Assembly: GCA_026014735.1 (NCBI GenBank)
Contig: JAOZHT010000002.1
Span: forward strand, 434,001-498,000
Direction: 5' to 3'
Length of the DNA: 64,000 nucleotides
Origin: Candidatus Bathyarchaeota archaeon
GTDB lineage: Archaea > Thermoproteota > Bathyarchaeia > Bathyarchaeales > Bathycorpusculaceae
Shown here in pieces: positions 1-8,374 of the stretch. The notes under the pieces were generated by a model. That model was not told the origin of the DNA. It searched no databases and was given only the letters and a program-made list of their open reading frames with translations. The translations under genes were made by a program, and so were the position numbers. The first letter of the stretch is position 1. Every line of letters starts with the position of its first letter.

Positions 1-796
1 CCATGGGTGTGAAGGCGAGGACTGCGTGGCCTGCGGGCTTGATGAATTTAACGCATTTTTCTACGTCCATATCGCGTGTAACGGAGCTGATGAGGAAACG
101 TTCACCGGGGAACTGTGCGCATACCTCTTCGAAGAGTGCAGTGTCTTTAACTGGGTCACCGCATCCGCCGATAACGAGGGGCACATCGACTGCCTGCAGA
201 ACCTTCTCTATGGTTTTGCATGCGTCTTTGGGTGTTGCGTCCTTTAGCAGGGGGTCAACGCTGATAAGGTGCATTGTAACCATGTCTGCGCCGAACTTTT
301 CAACTGCAAGCTTTGCCCATGCCGCGGGGTCGCCGACGACGTCTTTAACATGCATCTTCACGGCCTTGGACAGGGGAACTTCCATGTCGAAAACGTCTAA
401 GGTGATGATTGGCTTGTGGGGCGTTGGATTCTCAAAGCTGTAGAAGGCAGGAGAAAGTTCTCCGCCTATGGTAAGGGTTTTGCCGCGTGTGCCGCCTTCG
501 CTCTTGGTTGCGCCTAGTTTGACTGTTGCGATTTGGTTGGGGTACTTTTCGACTGGTGGCATGAATGATTGCTGTAGGAGGCTGGTTGGTTTGCCTGCTG
601 CGACGCCGGCTGGGAGCTTGAGTTTTGGCAGGACGGTTGCCGCCATGCCGGGCTCAAAGAGTATCTGCAGCTCCTTAGCTTCAAGCTGGAAGTCCTCCAG
701 CTCGATTTGCTTGAATTTTGCAAGCGCGGCTAGGAGGTCGTCTGTTAGCTGCAGACCCTCAGCGTCTTTCTTTTTGTCTGTGTCGTGGTGAGTCGT
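1..796 (-). CDS. cdhD: Acetyl-CoA decarbonylase/synthase subunit delta, CdhD (partial, 3' end off the window)
   Basis: Corrinoid iron-sulfur protein small subunit of the archaeal CODH/ACS complex. With CdhE it carries the methyl group from tetrahydropterin to the A cluster on CdhC. About 265 N-terminal residues are visible; they run from an acidic/Lys-rich start into the TIM-barrel part (ITLDVFDMEVPLSKAV, then GADMVTMHLISVDPLL and LVIGGCGDP). The reading frame opens after a TGA and has no ATG, GTG or TTG before a Met about 45 codons in. The best start is an ACG at 794-796, seven bases after a GGTGA ribosome-binding site and giving T-H-H-D-T-D-K-K-K. It follows cdhC by 15 nt, so it is surely in the same operon. 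Family assignment is firm; the start codon is inferred. Confidence 0.9.
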
Positions 797-811
797 TTTA
801 TGTCACCAGGT

Positions 812-2221
812 CTATGCTTTCTTTTCGTCCTTGACGGTTTGGATGATGACTTTGTTGGCGTAGATCTTGGCGTCTTTGAGGATGATTTTGAATCCGCCGG
901 CCATAATTGGCAGGGATCCAGCTGTGGCAACTGGCATCATGGTGCCTGCTGCTTCCTCATTAACGGTGACCGCTGCTGTTTCTTCTGCTGCTGGGGCTTC
1001 TGTTTCCCATCTTGCAACGACCGGGTGGTTCTTTGCCTTCAGGAACGCCTTGAGTTCGTCAACGTTCTTTGCATCCTCTTCGGTGGCGATTTTGTCGACG
1101 ACGTCTGCTGGGATGAAGTCTTTGACTTTCTCTTTGACTTCTTTAGGTACCCAAACGATTCGGTTCCAGCCACCGTCTGCTGCGAAGAATTTGCTGCTTC
1201 GCATGTATTCGATGGACATGCCGTGGAAGCCGTCGATTTGTCTGCCGCCTGCCGCGGAGTCTGCGATGGTGCTGAAGGGTAAGCCGTTCACGGTTGCGCC
1301 CTTGAAGTTGCGTTGCACGACTGCTAAGCCGTCGACTTCTGGAACATAGAAAGTTACTGCTTCGAAGCATCCGCAGCTTGTGTGTGGATGATCAAAGGCT
1401 GTATAGAGCCAGACTTTGCTGACTTCGCCCATGCTGCGTTTCTTTGCTGCTTCGTTGACGCCGCTGAATTCACCTTTTTCTTCGTTGAGCATTTCGCCTC
1501 TTGGAATCGCGAAGACTGGGCCCTTGGGGTCGATGCTTGCGGAGGCTTTACCGTCGAACCAGCTGATGGCGCCGCAGTTGCTGTATCTTTGGGGTGTGAT
1601 GACGCAGACGTGGCTTGGCGCGAATGATTGGCACAAAGCGCAGCCGTAGAATTCAGAGACTTCGGAGTCTTTGAGTCCACGGGCTTTGGAGTCGCGTGCC
1701 TCGTAGGCTTGGATTGCTGCAGGGGTCATTTCGTCTAGTTTAGCGGGGTCTGTGATGAAGGTAACCTGTAGTTTCTCGACGATTGGCAATTCGCTCTTGA
1801 ATAGGCGATAGATAACTTTGCCGATTGGCTCAAAGCTGTTGAGGCCTTTCTGGAAGGATTTCTTGCCGATGCGTATCCAGATATCATAGCGCTGGTTTAG
1901 GTGCATGAAGCCCTCGATGTAGTTGAGGTAACCGTGAATGCGCCTTTCAAGGACACCTTCAAGGCCTGCATCGAGTTTCTCGCCTGCCGCTTCGATAAGG
2001 ATACCGAAGGGGAAAGCGCCGCCTTCCTTTAGGTCTTTTAAGTCTGGACCGATGATGGTAATTTTGCCATCTTCGATCTCGTTCATGGGTTTTACTTTTG
2101 CCAGTTCAAACTTTTGTTTGACTGTTGGTCCGCCGAGTTCGACTTGCATGTCGTTTCTTCGGATACGTTCGCCTTCGTAGATTACGCCGACTTCTACAGG
2201 GATATCTTTAAACATTGACAT
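812..2221 (-). CDS. cdhC: Acetyl-CoA decarbonylase/synthase subunit beta, CdhC
   Basis: Catalytic acetyl-CoA synthase subunit, 469 aa. It joins CO, the corrinoid-bound methyl group and CoA at the Ni-Ni-[4Fe-4S] A cluster. All expected cysteines are present: Cys194, Cys197, Cys206 and Cys216 in the CALCQSFAPSHVC region and after it, and Cys283/Cys285 in TSCGC. Like other archaeal CdhC it lacks the N-terminal CODH-contact domain of bacterial AcsB. The ATG at 2221 lies just behind the stop of cdhB; its GGAGG ribosome-binding site sits inside the last codons of cdhB, implying translational coupling. The C-terminal 80 residues are an Ala-rich linker plus a small terminal segment. Confidence 0.96.
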   Translation of the reverse strand: MSMFKDIPVEVGVIYEGERIRRNDMQVELGGPTVKQKFELAKVKPMNEIEDGKITIIGPDLKDLKEGGAFPFGILIEAAGEKLDAGLEGVLERRIHGYLNYIEGFMHLNQRYDIWIRIGKKSFQKGLNSFEPIGKVIYRLFKSELPIVEKLQVTFITDPAKLDEMTPAAIQAYEARDSKARGLKDSEVSEFYGCALCQSFAPSHVCVITPQRYSNCGAISWFDGKASASIDPKGPVFAIPRGEMLNEEKGEFSGVNEAAKKRSMGEVSKVWLYTAFDHPHTSCGCFEAVTFYVPEVDGLAVVQRNFKGATVNGLPFSTIADSAAGGRQIDGFHGMSIEYMRSSKFFAADGGWNRIVWVPKEVKEKVKDFIPADVVDKIATEEDAKNVDELKAFLKAKNHPVVARWETEAPAAEETAAVTVNEEAAGTMMPVATAGSLPIMAGGFKIILKDAKIYANKVIIQTVKDEKKA

Positions 2222-2223
2222 TT

Positions 2224-2769
2224 CTAATTTCCTCCATCACTAAATTTTGAGGTCATTACTTTGAGGTTTACAGCCCACTCTTCAAGGGTTGCATTGGGGA
2301 AAGACCAGCTTGCATGCACATGATACATGTTGTCAAGAGTCATGGTTTTGAGGTCCGGTGCAAAGTGTTTGAGACCCGCCAAGATGAGTGCTTCCATGTA
2401 GTAGGGCATACCTACGTACATGACTAGGTCTGGGTGGCCTTTACCGTCCAGTCCCATCCAAGTTGGGTCACCGACGCGTTGGCTGATTTCCATTGCGTTC
2501 CAGAATGCCGCGGGTGTGTAGCCGCGTTTGATGAATTCGCCGACCATGTGAGCGGTGGCGACGACTGGAACTTTGCTTGCTTTTGCGAGGTCGATGATGT
2601 ATTCGATTGCTTGTTTGCCTTCCATCCAACGTTCAGTGACGTTGCTGCCCACAATTAGGAGGGGGCGTTGGGCTCTTTTGATCATTGCTACGGCTATCTC
2701 GGGTTTTTGGATTGGGTTTGCTTTTTTAGTTGCTGCGATTTCTGCACATTGCCATGGTTCACAGGACAT
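2224..2769 (-). CDS. cdhB: CODH/ACS subunit epsilon, CdhB
   Basis: Epsilon subunit of the archaeal CODH component, a Rossmann-like protein (DHS-like NAD/FAD-binding fold) that binds CdhA. It opens with SCEPWQCAEIAATKKA, a typical N-terminus for the family, followed by the core RPLLIVGSNVTE. Two in-frame ATGs compete: one at 2784, overlapping the cdhA stop, and one at 2769. The second is chosen because GGAGGAG sits about six bases before it and family members start close to this point. Gene order cdhA-cdhB-cdhC is as in methanogens. The starting point is the only uncertainty. Confidence 0.93.
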   Translation of the reverse strand: MSCEPWQCAEIAATKKANPIQKPEIAVAMIKRAQRPLLIVGSNVTERWMEGKQAIEYIIDLAKASKVPVVATAHMVGEFIKRGYTPAAFWNAMEISQRVGDPTWMGLDGKGHPDLVMYVGMPYYMEALILAGLKHFAPDLKTMTLDNMYHVHASWSFPNATLEEWAVNLKVMTSKFSDGGN

Positions 2770-2784
2770 AGTATTCTCCTCCAT

Positions 2785-5133
2785 TTACTCCTTCATTTTC
2801 CGAACCATTCTTGGAAGCAGGGTTGGGTCCGGAATTGCTGATTCTTTCCAGTTATTGGCTTCAAGAAGCTTGGTGATTTCGTCCTTCATTGTGATTGGTA
2901 CATCAGCCAATGTTCTGACGTAGAGGTGGACATCGTTGGGCATTACTCCCAGGTAGCGTTTGTGTAAGTCGATGTAGTGGCTGAGTTTGCCTGAGCGTCC
3001 CTTCCATGTATCGTTTGGTCTGAAGCAGAGCTTTGCGATTTGAACGATGCATTCCTCTTTGGTTTCTGCGACGTTGAAGAGGTGTTCTGGTGCTGGACCA
3101 ACGTTAACTGTTTCGCCTGTGCGTGCATCGAGGACATTCCAGTTTTCTGGGTCTTCTTTTCTGCCCAGGAGCATACGTCTGTATTTGCTGCCGTGCGGGC
3201 CGACGACCACTGGGACACCTAAGCGCCAGAAGCCTGCGCCGATTGATGCGGCTTTCTGTGAGTATGCACCCCAAGCTAAGCCGACTGCACCTAGACGGTT
3301 GTGGATATAGTCTGCGATTTCCTCGTAGTTGCCTCTTAAGCTGCGTTTTGCGAAGATATTTGCTACTTTGATGGCTGCACCTGCGATGTGCGCGTTTGAG
3401 ACACATGAACCGACGTTTAGAACTCCTCCTGCTTCGAATCCACCTGGGAATTCTTCATAGAGGGTCTTGCCGTCGCTGTTGCGGTAGCTGCCTGCTGACA
3501 TTGCACTGCATCCCGATAGTGCAACGATGTATCGTCTGCTTGCGAATTCTCTGGCTATGTCGTATACGTCTTTGCCGCCTTTTGGATAGTTGCTGCAACC
3601 AACGATGGCAATGATACCTGGAATTTCTCCGAGAACTATTGGGCCACCGACGCTGCGTATTTCGACATCTGAAACTGCACCTCTACCACTGCGGCATAGG
3701 TTGTCTTCGCATTCCATTGATTTTTGGCCTGCTTTAACGATGAGACTGTGTATGGCGATTTTCTGCGGGCACGCTTGTTCGCATCTGACACATCCGATAC
3801 ATACTTCGTAGAGGTCGGTCAGTAGGGAGATGTCGCCTGCTGCGGCTGCTTTCATCGCTGCGGGGATTGCGTAGTCTTGTGGACAGTTGCGCTGGCAAGC
3901 TTTGCATTGTGTGCAAGTCTTTGCGATTGCTACAAGTTCCTCTGGTGTTGGAAGAACGTTCTTGCGTTTGCGGATTGGAGCCATCTTTTGTGCAACACGA
4001 ACTGCGACTTCGCCGACTTTTTCCGGGTCAAGTAGCAGCACACCCTTTACTTTTCCGCTAACAAGGTCTTCAACGATTGCGTCTGGCTCGTCATTTGTGC
4101 GGTTTTTGAAGCCGACACAGTTCTTTTCAGAAGCTGCAATGACGGGTGTGTTAACTTTTGCTGCTTCATCAGCAACATCTGTTCTGATACATTGTTCATC
4201 GAGCACAACTACATCTGCCAATCCTGCACGAATAAACCGGAGTTCCCAGCTGATTGGGCCGACTACTCTGGCGCGTGTATAATATCGGGTCATGTCGTGT
4301 GCTGTGCAGCATAAACCGACTACTTCGATTTGATCGTCAACTTTCTTCTCTTTAGCAAAGTCAATAATTCCAACTGACGGAACAACGTTGTGGCCAATGC
4401 ACATGACTACGGGTTTGGTTCTGTCGACGCTGGCTATACCCAACTTTACTAATGGGGCTTCAGGGTCAGCTTTTGGGAAACCGAAGACGGAAATTTGTGC
4501 AATGTCGCCAACCTCCATACCGACGTGGTCAACCATGCCTGCATGGAAAGCTTTGGATTCGAAGTCTAGATTGTTGGCTTCTTGGCCTGTGTGCGCGGTT
4601 GCTAGAATTTGGGTAAGTTGTTCTTCGGTGTAAGTTAATATGTCATCTAAGTCACCGAGTGTTTCAGGTTTGATACCTGTGACGAGGCGACTGACTGGCG
4701 CCTCAACTTTTACGTTCAATCCTCCGACATCTAATGGGTATCGGCGGCCGTATTTTTCAATTAAGTGGTGAACAAGGTGCCTTGAATGCGCGGTGTGACA
4801 TGCCGAACCGATAGCACAAGCAATCATGACGATACGGGATGATTGGGCTGCGATGTCTAAGCCGCATGCGCCGCGTTTGCCAGCGGTCAAGTCGCATTTG
4901 CCGAAAGTGCAAAGGCAGCATGAGTCGCAGTCGGGCATATAGAAGGGCTTGTACTTGGTTAGAAGCTTCATGTCCCAATCGCGCATGGCGGTTATGGAGG
5001 GCATCGGAGTTGGGCCCATCGGCTCGTTATAGTTGTCGTTGATAACTTTACCGATGGATATATCAAGATTTTTAATGAGACCGGCGTTGGTCTTCATCTC
5101 GTCTATTTTAACATGGACGTTTTTAGCAGTCAA
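2785..5133 (-). CDS. cdhA: CODH/ACS subunit alpha (carbon monoxide dehydrogenase), CdhA
   Basis: 782-aa nickel-iron CO dehydrogenase of the archaeal complex; reduces CO2 to CO at the C cluster. The N-terminal Cys-rich block (about residues 69-90, CDSCCLCTFGKC...) supplies the B and D clusters. Two ferredoxin-type motifs distinguish archaeal CdhA from bacterial CooS: Cys407/410/413/417 (CTQCKACQRNCP) and Cys445/448/451/455 (CIGCVRCEQACP). Later Cys and His residues (CCTAHD, CSNYPKGG, SGCSAMSAG, GSCVSNAH) fit C-cluster ligands. First gene of the cdhABCD block, with its own promoter upstream. Its metallochaperones CooC are immediately upstream on the same strand. Confidence 0.96.
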   Translation of the reverse strand: MTAKNVHVKIDEMKTNAGLIKNLDISIGKVINDNYNEPMGPTPMPSITAMRDWDMKLLTKYKPFYMPDCDSCCLCTFGKCDLTAGKRGACGLDIAAQSSRIVMIACAIGSACHTAHSRHLVHHLIEKYGRRYPLDVGGLNVKVEAPVSRLVTGIKPETLGDLDDILTYTEEQLTQILATAHTGQEANNLDFESKAFHAGMVDHVGMEVGDIAQISVFGFPKADPEAPLVKLGIASVDRTKPVVMCIGHNVVPSVGIIDFAKEKKVDDQIEVVGLCCTAHDMTRYYTRARVVGPISWELRFIRAGLADVVVLDEQCIRTDVADEAAKVNTPVIAASEKNCVGFKNRTNDEPDAIVEDLVSGKVKGVLLLDPEKVGEVAVRVAQKMAPIRKRKNVLPTPEELVAIAKTCTQCKACQRNCPQDYAIPAAMKAAAAGDISLLTDLYEVCIGCVRCEQACPQKIAIHSLIVKAGQKSMECEDNLCRSGRGAVSDVEIRSVGGPIVLGEIPGIIAIVGCSNYPKGGKDVYDIAREFASRRYIVALSGCSAMSAGSYRNSDGKTLYEEFPGGFEAGGVLNVGSCVSNAHIAGAAIKVANIFAKRSLRGNYEEIADYIHNRLGAVGLAWGAYSQKAASIGAGFWRLGVPVVVGPHGSKYRRMLLGRKEDPENWNVLDARTGETVNVGPAPEHLFNVAETKEECIVQIAKLCFRPNDTWKGRSGKLSHYIDLHKRYLGVMPNDVHLYVRTLADVPITMKDEITKLLEANNWKESAIPDPTLLPRMVRKMKE

Positions 5134-5177
5134 ATTCGAAACCTCAGTAAAGGTTTACAACCCTACTTCCTTACAAT

Positions 5178-5188
5178 CTTTTTAAACC
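5178..5188 (-). promoter_or_regulatory. TATA box for the cdhABCD operon
   Basis: On the minus strand the gap between cooC2 and cdhA reads GAAAGGTTTAAAAAG, a good BRE plus TATA box. Transcription would start about 26 nt downstream, near 5157, giving a leader of roughly 25 nt before the cdhA ATG at 5133. The cdh genes can therefore be transcribed apart from the cooC pair. Confidence 0.6.
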
Positions 5189-5270
5189 TTTCCAGATTCT
5201 TTATGCGAAAGTCAGGTTACACCCATCGAAAAGCAAAAGAATGAAAAAAGTTAAGTAAAAAAAACTGCGC

Positions 5271-6035
5271 TCAGAGGTAGCCTAAGCCGTCGAGGATTTT
5301 CTGCACTGAAAGGTAGGCTTTGTTGTCGTTGGGGAGCTCAAGCAGCGACTTCCCGTTTAAAACGTAATCGTCTAGCTGCTCGTCAGCCTCGATTTTGCCC
5401 AGGTACTTGAATTTCAGTTCCTCCTGCGCTGATGCACCTAGTTCAGCGGGGAATCGGTAGCCTCCGACGAGGTAGAAGTTGTTGAATTTCATTTCAACTT
5501 CTTTGGCGATTTTGTATGCGCGGCGTACGTGGTCCTGAGATTTTTTGGAGTGGTCAAGGATGTCGAAGATGTCATTCACGTTGGAGGTTATGCGCCTGTT
5601 AAGGTTTTCTAGCCCTGCGGGGGAATCGACCAGTATGTACTTGTAGTTTTTTGTTAAAGATTCCAAGGCGCCCTTCAAAGCGGAGTTAGGCATGCAGTAG
5701 CAGCCCTCAATCCACTTGGTGCCCACCGACATGAAATCGAAGTGGGCGCTTTCGTAGAGGCCCTGCTCCCAGATGCGGCTTTCAATGCGCTCGGTGGGGG
5801 GAACACCCACTGTGGTGCCGCCCTTAACGATGAAGGTATTCACCAAAAGCTCAGCTATGGTGCTTTTTCCGGCTTCCCGCATGTCAACGCCCAGCATCTC
5901 AGCTAGGTTCTGGTCGGGGTCAGCGTCCACCAGAAGCAGCGGAGAATGATTTTTTTCGATGAAGCATTTAGCCATAAGGGCGGTGAAGCTGGATTTGCCT
6001 GTTCCGCCGCGGCCAATCGTTACCAGAGTAGTCAA
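5271..6035 (-). CDS. CooC-family nickel-insertion ATPase (second copy)
   Basis: 254-aa MinD/SIMIBI-type ATPase of the CooC group that matures the CODH active site. Deviant Walker A at residues 8-15 (GRGGTGKS), a DADPDQN loop after beta-strand 2, and a CxC pair (GCYCMPN) at the place where CooC dimers bind metal. It starts at TTG, two bases after the stop of the other cooC gene, so the two are co-translated. It is divergent from that copy, with GRGGTGKSS in place of the usual GKGGVGKT. It may serve a different cluster (C versus A) or act as a heteropartner; this is inference. Confidence 0.85.
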   Translation of the reverse strand: MTTLVTIGRGGTGKSSFTALMAKCFIEKNHSPLLLVDADPDQNLAEMLGVDMREAGKSTIAELLVNTFIVKGGTTVGVPPTERIESRIWEQGLYESAHFDFMSVGTKWIEGCYCMPNSALKGALESLTKNYKYILVDSPAGLENLNRRITSNVNDIFDILDHSKKSQDHVRRAYKIAKEVEMKFNNFYLVGGYRFPAELGASAQEELKFKYLGKIEADEQLDDYVLNGKSLLELPNDNKAYLSVQKILDGLGYL

Positions 6036-6036
6036 G

Positions 6037-6834
6037 TCAGGTCGCCTCTTTTTTCTGCGAGGTTTTCTTTAGCAGAAGCTCGCATATATTGTCTATGGTC
6101 TTAACTGCCTCGATTTCCTTGTTCTTAAGCGGGGTTACGCCCAGCATGTCGGATTCAATGACTTTCTGGTCCCAAGGCACATACGCCAGCACCGGGATGC
6201 CGTTTTGATCCGCGAAGGCTTGCACAGCCTGCTTTTGTTGTTCATTCATCATGCGGTTACCGACAAGGTAGAGGTTATTCATGCCTGCAGCGGCTGCCAT
6301 ATCATAGATGTGTTTGGCGATCTCCAGTGATTTAAGGTTCGAATCCGCCACAATCAAAAGCGCATCCACCTGCCGCGCCGTGCCTCTGCCGATGTGCTCC
6401 ACACCCGCCTCCAAATCCAAAACCACCGCCTCATTGGTTTCCACCACCAGATACCGCAGCAACGCACGGATGACGGCGGTTGGCGCACACATGCAGCCTG
6501 CCCCCATGGTGTGGACGGTGCCCATGACGATGAGGTTGGCGCCCAGCGGCGTAGGCTTAGCGTACTGTTTAACGATGTCGTCTACGGTGAAGTTTAGGTT
6601 GTAGACGCCGCTGTAGCCTGTGCTGGTTTTGGACTCCACCAGTTCCTTGTTGTCGGATATAGGCACGATTTTACGGGTTTCCTCAGCTGACAAACCTAAA
6701 GTTAAACCCAGATTCGGCGAGGAATCCGCGTCTATCGCGATTGTTTTAAGGTTACGCGAGGCAAACCCGCTGGCTAATCCGCCTGCAATAAGGGTTTTGC
6801 CGACGCCTCCTTTACCTGCAACTGCAACTTTCAT
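6037..6834 (-). CDS. cooC: CooC-family nickel-insertion ATPase (canonical copy)
   Basis: 265-aa CO dehydrogenase maturation ATPase. It begins MKVAVAGKGGVGKT, the textbook deviant Walker A, followed by IDADSSPNLGLTLG and a CxC metal site (GAGCMCAPTAV). The reading frame extends upstream to 6861, but the ATG at 6834 is chosen because family proteins start directly at the P-loop strand. First gene of a cooC-cooC-cdhABCD string, consistent with delivery of Ni to the complex encoded next door. Confidence 0.9.
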   Translation of the reverse strand: MKVAVAGKGGVGKTLIAGGLASGFASRNLKTIAIDADSSPNLGLTLGLSAEETRKIVPISDNKELVESKTSTGYSGVYNLNFTVDDIVKQYAKPTPLGANLIVMGTVHTMGAGCMCAPTAVIRALLRYLVVETNEAVVLDLEAGVEHIGRGTARQVDALLIVADSNLKSLEIAKHIYDMAAAAGMNNLYLVGNRMMNEQQKQAVQAFADQNGIPVLAYVPWDQKVIESDMLGVTPLKNKEIEAVKTIDNICELLLKKTSQKKEAT

Positions 6835-6922
6835 AAATACCACAAGAAGACTTGTATGCAAAACTAATTTTCAGCTTGCTTAATTTACGTTACCCCTCAA
6901 AAACCTCATTTGCAAGCAGCAG

Positions 6923-6930
6923 ATATAAAG
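6923..6930 (-). promoter_or_regulatory. TATA box for the cooC pair; rest of the 6862-7219 gap is non-coding
   Basis: On the minus strand CTTTATAT lies about 26 nt before a predicted start near 6899, leaving a leader of roughly 65 nt before the cooC ATG. The remainder of this 358-nt gap has short spurious frames only. It is C-rich on the plus strand and shows no tRNA-like or CRISPR-like structure that I can support. Confidence 0.5.
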
Positions 6931-7219
6931 TTCGAGTTTTTCTTTAGTTGTTGTTGCCGCTGACCCCTCTTTACACAACAACGACCTATGGTTTGTGCAG
7001 AACAATGCAACCGGGCAACAGGCACCAAAGCATATTGCAGGCTGGTTGTGGCGGCTTCCACAAGCAGAACAGCCTAAACTACGTTTCTCGGGGGCACCTT
7101 GCAAAATAGAGCCTCAAGGGGCTAGGGGAAAACCGCTAAAAACCCCACATGCACCCAAAAAACCATTCATTTCGCTACCTCTAAAGATTTTTGCACCGAA
7201 CCTCAATGGGCGCCTATAG

Positions 7220-8191
7220 TTAGTTGCCGCCTAATTTGATGGGCTTCTCTAGCTTGCTCAGCAGTACCACGCGGCTCTCATGCGCCTCATTTAGAATTCT
7301 ATAGCCGGTTGCGTTTGCCAGTTGCTCGGCAAAAGCCCTGACTTCATGATGCATGGGCATATGCTCAAAGCCCAGCCGCAAACCCGAAAAACCGATATGC
7401 ATGTAGGCTTTAGCTTCGATGTAGGTGGGCTGGGCTTTCTCTATCAGCTTTGCATAGCCTTCAATCGCGGTCATATTGTGGTCTTTAACCATGGTCATGC
7501 GCACCGCGGTGGGGCAGCGGAAACTCGGCAGCATCTCGAGGGTTTCGTTTAGTTTTTCCCATGCTTTGGGGAACTGAGGGCGGCAGACTTTGCTGAAGAC
7601 TTCTGAGTTTGGGGCGCACATGGAAACGTAGAGTTGGCTGGGTTCCGCGCTGAGTTTGCTGAGTTTGCCGGGTAGGTTGCCGTTGGTGACTAGAAAAACC
7701 GAGGCGCCCCTCTTACGGAACAACCCAATCAAGTCGCCCAAGGGCTCATAGAGGGTGGGTTCGCCGGTTAAGCTGATGGCAACCTGGTTGGGCCGCATGG
7801 CTTCCTGGAATTTGCGCCAATCCGTCTTCTCGTTGCCCTTATAGCCGGATATGATGCGTTGCTGCGCATGATAGCAGCCCTCCACAATCTCCTCGGGGCT
7901 GTCCTTGTTGGGGTTATGCATCTCATCCCATTGCTCACCCATATCACCGCTCTGTGCCCGCCAACAGAACAGGCACTGCTGCGTACAGTAGTAAAGCGAG
8001 GGCGTCATCTGGATACATCGGTGGCTTTGGATGCCGTAGAATTTCTGTTTATAGCAGGGACGATTGTTAACGATGGATTCGTAGAGCCACTTGCACCGCT
8101 TCACCGCCGAGTGCGCACCGATAAGGTGGTACTTCTGTTTTTTCAGGGATTCCACAAGCGGAGATGCGGGGGCTTGAGTCAAATATGGCAC
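7220..8191 (-). CDS. taw1: 4-demethylwyosine synthase TYW1/Taw1 (radical SAM)
   Basis: 323-aa radical SAM enzyme that condenses m1G37 of tRNA-Phe with pyruvate carbons to form the tricyclic imidazopurine of wyosine bases. It has the SAM cluster motif C69-x3-C73-x2-C76 (YYCTQQCLFCW) and the second-cluster cysteines Cys33, Cys46 and Cys59 ahead of it, exactly as in Taw1. Other landmarks are SLTGEPTLYEPLG and VTNGNLPGKL. Start is GTG. Its substrate m1G37 is made by Trm5, of which two versions are in this window (11135 and 52681). A TATA-like CTTTTTAAATG on the minus strand at 8217-8228 suggests a very short leader. Confidence 0.95.
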   Translation of the reverse strand: MPYLTQAPASPLVESLKKQKYHLIGAHSAVKRCKWLYESIVNNRPCYKQKFYGIQSHRCIQMTPSLYYCTQQCLFCWRAQSGDMGEQWDEMHNPNKDSPEEIVEGCYHAQQRIISGYKGNEKTDWRKFQEAMRPNQVAISLTGEPTLYEPLGDLIGLFRKRGASVFLVTNGNLPGKLSKLSAEPSQLYVSMCAPNSEVFSKVCRPQFPKAWEKLNETLEMLPSFRCPTAVRMTMVKDHNMTAIEGYAKLIEKAQPTYIEAKAYMHIGFSGLRLGFEHMPMHHEVRAFAEQLANATGYRILNEAHESRVVLLSKLEKPIKLGGN

Positions 8192-8374
8192 CAGATTGTT
8201 AACAAAAACAAACAGGCATTTAAAAAGTCCCCTGTAAACCCCAGTTTTTCAGGGCAGAAATAACCTGCTCAAATTCTAATCCGCCGCTTCTTTGCCAGCT
8301 TTAAGTAAACCTTTAAAGTGCTCCCGCAGTTACTTTGAAACGATGATTAGCTGCCTAACTGGGAGAGCCGTGGT

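Noticed and set aside
6335-6352. GGTTCGAATCC-like string resembling a tRNA T arm
   Set aside because: It lies inside the conserved coding sequence of cooC and no acceptor, D or anticodon stems surround it. A similar TTCGAATCC at about 3435 is inside cdhA.
6880-7104. 74-aa Cys-containing frame upstream of cooC
   Set aside because: It overlaps the cooC promoter and start region, lacks a ribosome-binding site and has no coherent zinc motif.
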